Origin: JACDDK01 sp038198445
GTDB taxonomy: Bacteria; Actinomycetota; Rubrobacteria; Rubrobacterales; Rubrobacteraceae
NCBI GenBank assembly: GCA_038198445.1
Contig: JBBPZZ010000019.1
Coordinates: 1 to 17,957, forward strand
Direction of reading: 5' to 3'
Length of the DNA: 17,957 bases
Both the position numbers and the translations under genes were made by a program. The notes under the pieces were generated by a model. The model was not told where the DNA came from. It worked only from the letters and a program-made list of their open reading frames with translations, and searched no databases. Of this stretch, positions 15,291 to 17,957 are shown one piece after another; positions within the stretch are counted from its first letter, which is position 1; every line of letters begins with the position of its first letter.

Positions 15291-15961
15291 ATATCCTTCT
15301 GGAACCTCTCGGCTACTATCTCCCGAAGCTCCGACGTGTAGTAGTCCTGGTAGCGTCCGTGTTCGCTGCGGTTACGGTGCGGCACAGTGTCAGCAAGGCT
15401 CTTGCCCAAACCGATCTCTTCGAGCGCGACGCCAAGGTCTTCCTTGAGGCGCTCGAAGCGCCCCACAAAGCTCACAAGAGATCGGCCCCCGGCGGGTTCG
15501 GTGAAGTAGTCCGTCTGGGGCCGGGCAAACGAGAGGGTCATACCCCTTACCTGGAATACCCCGGTGCATCTCCTCAAGAAAGACTCGAAGGTAGGGTCCT
15601 TCGTTAGTTCGTGCGCGGCGTGGTTCAAGAGCGGGTTCTTGCGAAGACGGCGGCGCCGATGAGCTAGCTGCTCCGGTGTCGGCTTCTCCGCAAGCTCGCC
15701 CGCCTCGAAGCGTCTGGCGCGGTCTATCATGGCGTACCACGAAACGAGACGGTCCCAGGGGTTGCGCACGAACGCAAAACTGTAGTAGTCGCTCCAGTTA
15801 TCCAGCACTTTGCGAGCGTGGCGGACTCCCATGTGGCGCGGGCCGTAGCGTTCGATGTCCGGGACCGTTGCCCGCAACAACTCATCTATCGAGGAGCCGC
15901 CCGTCTTCTGAACGTGGATGAATGCGAACTTCCGCGTCCCGTTGCCGTTGTACACTAGCAT
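15266..15961 (-). CDS. Sulfotransferase, Sulfotransfer_2 type
   Basis: A 231-residue PAPS-dependent sulfotransferase. FAFIHVQKTGGSSIDELL (12-29) is the 5'-phosphosulfate loop, in the HxxKTGGSS form of the carbohydrate 2-O-sulfotransferase-like group, and FAFVRNPWDRLVSWY (62-76) is the 3'-phosphate segment. FVGRFERLKEDLG and the closing IERFGYEF are also typical. The length is complete for the bacterial members. The ATG at 15961 has no clear Shine-Dalgarno site; it is kept because the motif begins shortly after. It differs from the plus-strand sulfotransferase in motif form and size, so it is not a recent duplicate. The acceptor is probably a sugar, by family. Its 3' end is repeated at 16078-16136. 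Confidence 0.88.
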   Translation of the reverse strand: MLVYNGNGTRKFAFIHVQKTGGSSIDELLRATVPDIERYGPRHMGVRHARKVLDNWSDYYSFAFVRNPWDRLVSWYAMIDRARRFEAGELAEKPTPEQLAHRRRRLRKNPLLNHAAHELTKDPTFESFLRRCTGVFQVRGMTLSFARPQTDYFTEPAGGRSLVSFVGRFERLKEDLGVALEEIGLGKSLADTVPHRNRSEHGRYQDYYTSELREIVAERFQKDIERFGYEF

Positions 15962-16351
15962 ACGAGCAGTCTAGCAGCATGTCTCCAGGTATCCTGTAGC
16001 GTTCACATCTCTCTCGATAGTTTGCGTAGAGTTTTTCTCACCTAGCCTACTTTCCGTGAGAAAAATCCCATCTGATGCCGAGGGCAGGGTTATCTGCTGT
16101 CGTGCAGGGTGCTGGAACTCGTGGTCGAAGTGCTCTGACAGCCGGAATCCCAGCCCAAAAGAAACCTGAGGTAGCTGACAGGGGAACTCTGCCACCGCGC
16201 CTGACAAGATCCCCGCACAAACTGGTGACTACTATCGGCTATGAATTCGAGCGTGTTAGAAGGCGCGGTTAGCCGGGCTGACCTCTCCTACACGATAAAC
16301 GCCACGAGGCTCGGTTACACGAGCAGCCAACAGATCAGGCGCCTAGCGTCA
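15962..16351. other. 390-base intergenic region holding a decayed sulfotransferase end
   Basis: No intact gene is supported here. The main content is the degenerate repeat at 16078-16136. The remainder shows short open frames on both strands without recognisable motifs, and I found no terminator or promoter I would defend. Confidence 0.5.
16078..16136 (-). pseudogene. Remnant of a sulfotransferase 3' end (repeat copy B)
   Basis: The minus strand reads SEHFDHEF where the intact gene ends IERFGYEF, and CAG (Gln) stands where that gene has its TAG stop; the next residues, HPAR, continue the match to the intact gene's downstream DNA (HSAR in the same frame). All 7 differences in the 43-base core are transitions. 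Upstream on the minus strand (higher coordinates) similarity fades, so only the tail of the gene survives. The fragment is too short to encode a working enzyme. Confidence 0.6.
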
Positions 16352-17419
16352 CTACCACCCGAAATCCACCCCGAGGTACTCGTAAAGTCTCTGGTTGTAC
16401 GGTTCGTAGAACTCTTCCAACCGCTGCCTCGTGACCGGTTCCATTGGCTCGTAACGGTATTCCGTGCTGCGGGATGTCTTGCCGCGGGGTAGAAGCGCAA
16501 GCTCTCGATGCGGCAAGCCGAGAAAATCTTGAACTATCTTCAGGGTGTCCGCGGTGCTCTTATAAAAGTCCTCGCTCTTGAGCACGAGCAACTGCTCTTC
16601 GCCAAAGAACTGACGCCAGCGCGCGAGTTGATCCACATACATACCTTTAGCGAGTAGCTTGGTTGGTGGTGCATCGCCAACGTTGGAGGAACGCTCTCTG
16701 TCAGAAGGTTCATCCTCTCCGTCGAGTAGCCCCGTCTGCTCCGCTTCCAGAGCTTCTTCAAAGCTCGGGGCAAACCCGCGCCTCGCCAGCAGATGGTAAT
16801 GCGAGTAAGCCCGGTCGACCGGGTGCCTGAGCAGCACGATCAGCCGGGCTTCCGGGACGACCTCGGCCACCCTCTCTGGAACTTGAGGAGCGGCCAGGTA
16901 GCTCGGCGTTGCTTCGCCGGTGATAGATATCTGACCGGCGTTACGCGGCGGCGCCGGGAAGCACTTCCGGTACCATTCGATACCCTTCTCGAATCGCTCG
17001 GGCCGGTCGAAGTAGTGCAACTCTTTCGCGGCGGCCTTCCTGACGTTCGGGTGCTGCGTGAGGAGATCGTAAAACTGGCTCGTCCCGCATCGCATCGCCC
17101 CGATAACGATGAACTCCGGCAACGCGCCCTTTGGTTCGTCCTGCTCCTGAGAAGCCGGCGGCGCAGCCTCTAGGACGTCCTCCGTAGAGCCGTTTGCCGC
17201 GCCGAGCTTGCTCTTGAGCTGGGAGATCTCCAGCCTCTGCTCCAGAAGCAGTTTCCTCTGCTTCTCGTTGCGCTGCCGTTCTTTTCTCAGGATCTCGGCC
17301 TGGTCTTCGTGAGGCGCGGATTCCGGCACCGGCCCCCGCGTGAGGCCGCCCTGCAGGTTCAGAAATACTTTCGCATCCCGCCCTACGTTGAAAGCCTTGT
17401 TGAGCCGGAAGATCGGCAA
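16352..17419 (-). CDS. Sulfotransferase (heparan N-sulfotransferase-like) with N-terminal coiled coil
   Basis: A 355-residue PAPS-dependent sulfotransferase. Residues about 38-76 (EILRKERQRNEKQRKLLLEQ onward) form a charged heptad-like coiled coil before the catalytic domain, which starts at PEFIVIGAMRCGTSQFYDLL (101-120), the 5'-phosphosulfate loop. KELHYFD (132-138), GEATPSYL (168-175) and LIVLLRHPVDRAYSHYH (193-209), the 3'-phosphate segment, follow. The K-E-x-x-Y-F-D motif and the order of elements are those of heparan N-/3-O-sulfotransferase relatives, which act on glycans. The start is TTG at 17419 with AGGAG at 17426-17430, 6 bases upstream. It lies 49 bases after the next sulfotransferase gene and is likely co-transcribed with it. 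Confidence 0.88.
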   Translation of the reverse strand: MPIFRLNKAFNVGRDAKVFLNLQGGLTRGPVPESAPHEDQAEILRKERQRNEKQRKLLLEQRLEISQLKSKLGAANGSTEDVLEAAPPASQEQDEPKGALPEFIVIGAMRCGTSQFYDLLTQHPNVRKAAAKELHYFDRPERFEKGIEWYRKCFPAPPRNAGQISITGEATPSYLAAPQVPERVAEVVPEARLIVLLRHPVDRAYSHYHLLARRGFAPSFEEALEAEQTGLLDGEDEPSDRERSSNVGDAPPTKLLAKGMYVDQLARWRQFFGEEQLLVLKSEDFYKSTADTLKIVQDFLGLPHRELALLPRGKTSRSTEYRYEPMEPVTRQRLEEFYEPYNQRLYEYLGVDFGW

Positions 17420-17425
17420 CCTATA

Positions 17426-17430
17426 CTCCT
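17426..17430 (-). promoter_or_regulatory. Ribosome binding site deciding a TTG start (sulfotransferase)
   Basis: AGGAG on the minus strand, 6 bases before the TTG at 17417-17419. It fixes the start at the beginning of the N-terminal extension instead of the catalytic domain. Confidence 0.65.
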
Positions 17431-17468
17431 TCTATATAGTCTGTGTGCCCTGCGATCCGCATGGAAGG

Positions 17469-17957
17469 CTACTGTCGTCCCGGAAAGTTGTCAACAGCCG
17501 CGCTGGTTTGAAGATCCAGCGCCGATCCTGGTCCGCCGATTGCCCGCACGTATACATCGTACTCGGGTTCGAGGAAGGCGCGCAACTCGCGCTCGCATTC
17601 CCCGGAGAGGGAGTAAGAGATCTTTGGCGAGACGTTTCTGAAGCCAACCTCGACCTCCTCGCCAACCTTCTCGCACAGGTAGTCGACCAGCAGGTCGAGC
17701 TGGTCGTAGCGGAAGACGCGATCCACCTCCGCCCACTTCGGTCCGCACTTCTGCACGAACTCAGCCTCCCGTCCTATCAGCGCGAACTGCTCGCCGCCTT
17801 TCATAAACGCCTGGGAGAACTCCTCGAAGGAGACGTTACCCGTGTAGTTGTTGTGGGCCGGGTGTGAGGGATCGGCCAACTCTTCACGAGCCCGGTAGCG
17901 CCACCAGCTAGCCAACCAGTCTATAGGCTCGCGGAACACGCAAACCACCTCGTAGGA
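17469..17957 (-). CDS. Sulfotransferase family protein, C-terminal part (runs off the window)
   Basis: The frame is open at the window edge and encodes the last 162 residues, ending TAG-equivalent at 17469-17471. It enters at YEVVCVFREPIDWLASWWRY, which has the form of a 3'-phosphate-binding segment of a sulfotransferase, followed by GNVSFEEFSQAFM, then VFRYDQLDLLVDYLCEKVG and VSPKISYSLSGECERELRAF. These are the usual elements of short bacterial sulfotransferase-family proteins; the 5'-phosphosulfate loop must lie outside the window. The internal ATG-like start at 17948 cannot be the true start because it is within the binding motif. It is upstream of, and in line with, the next sulfotransferase (49-base gap). 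Confidence 0.75.
   Translation of the reverse strand, partial: SYEVVCVFREPIDWLASWWRYRAREELADPSHPAHNNYTGNVSFEEFSQAFMKGGEQFALIGREAEFVQKCGPKWAEVDRVFRYDQLDLLVDYLCEKVGEEVEVGFRNVSPKISYSLSGECERELRAFLEPEYDVYVRAIGGPGSALDLQTSAAVDNFPGRQ

Noticed and set aside
15122..15607. 161-codon plus-strand open frame
   Set aside because: Most of it is opposite the sulfotransferase gene and shows no family motif.
16236..16252. Inverted 15-of-17 match to the GGC-TAT-GAG-TTC end of the sulfotransferase gene, on the plus strand
   Set aside because: The similarity stops abruptly on both sides, so chance is as likely as a second, inverted remnant.

Overview
The window reads as a high-GC actinobacterial chromosome. Three things point there: an F420-type PPOX protein tail at the left edge, a peptidoglycan amidase whose partner domain is known from actinomycete amidases, and frequent GTG/TTG starts with good Shine-Dalgarno sites. 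A deep-branching genus such as Rubrobacter is my guess, by inference only. The content is a cell-surface glycan locus: four glycosyltransferases, an ABC exporter of the Wzm/Wzt type, a dTDP-rhamnose enzyme, a sugar-nucleotide epimerase and four sulfotransferases, plus wall-lytic and secreted proteins. I see no RNA gene, CRISPR array, insertion sequence or phage gene.

Layout: bases 2-127 are the end of an oxidoreductase-like gene on the plus strand. Converging on it, the minus-strand operon 4178->136 runs permease, ATPase, GT2, GT2, with stops and starts overlapping (one junction has two possible starts). Behind it, also on the minus strand, are two coupled genes (6005->4396): a transglycosylase-like protein and a zinc amidase with a golvesin-like C-terminal domain. 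These look like one actinomycete polypeptide split in two at a TAATG junction. A 500-base AT-rich divergent spacer follows. The plus-strand run 6506-13195 then holds a rhamnosyltransferase-like GT2, a GT4, rfbD, a sulfotransferase coupled to rfbD, and a secreted PQQ-type sugar dehydrogenase with a PKD domain, closed by a strong terminator.

The right third is accessory-looking. A plus-strand NAD-dependent epimerase is broken by one in-frame amber codon. It converges on a secreted RTX-type repeat protein with its own terminator. Beyond are three minus-strand sulfotransferases of different subfamilies, the last cut by the window edge, with a decayed copy of a sulfotransferase 3' end between two of them.

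Working model (inference): rhamnose-containing chains are assembled in the cytoplasm by the GT2/GT4 enzymes, decorated with sulfate by the PAPS-dependent sulfotransferases, and exported by the ABC transporter, whose ATPase has a C-terminal domain of the type that recognises finished chains. The number and variety of sulfotransferases beside an O-antigen-style exporter in a presumed Gram-positive is the most interesting property of the window.
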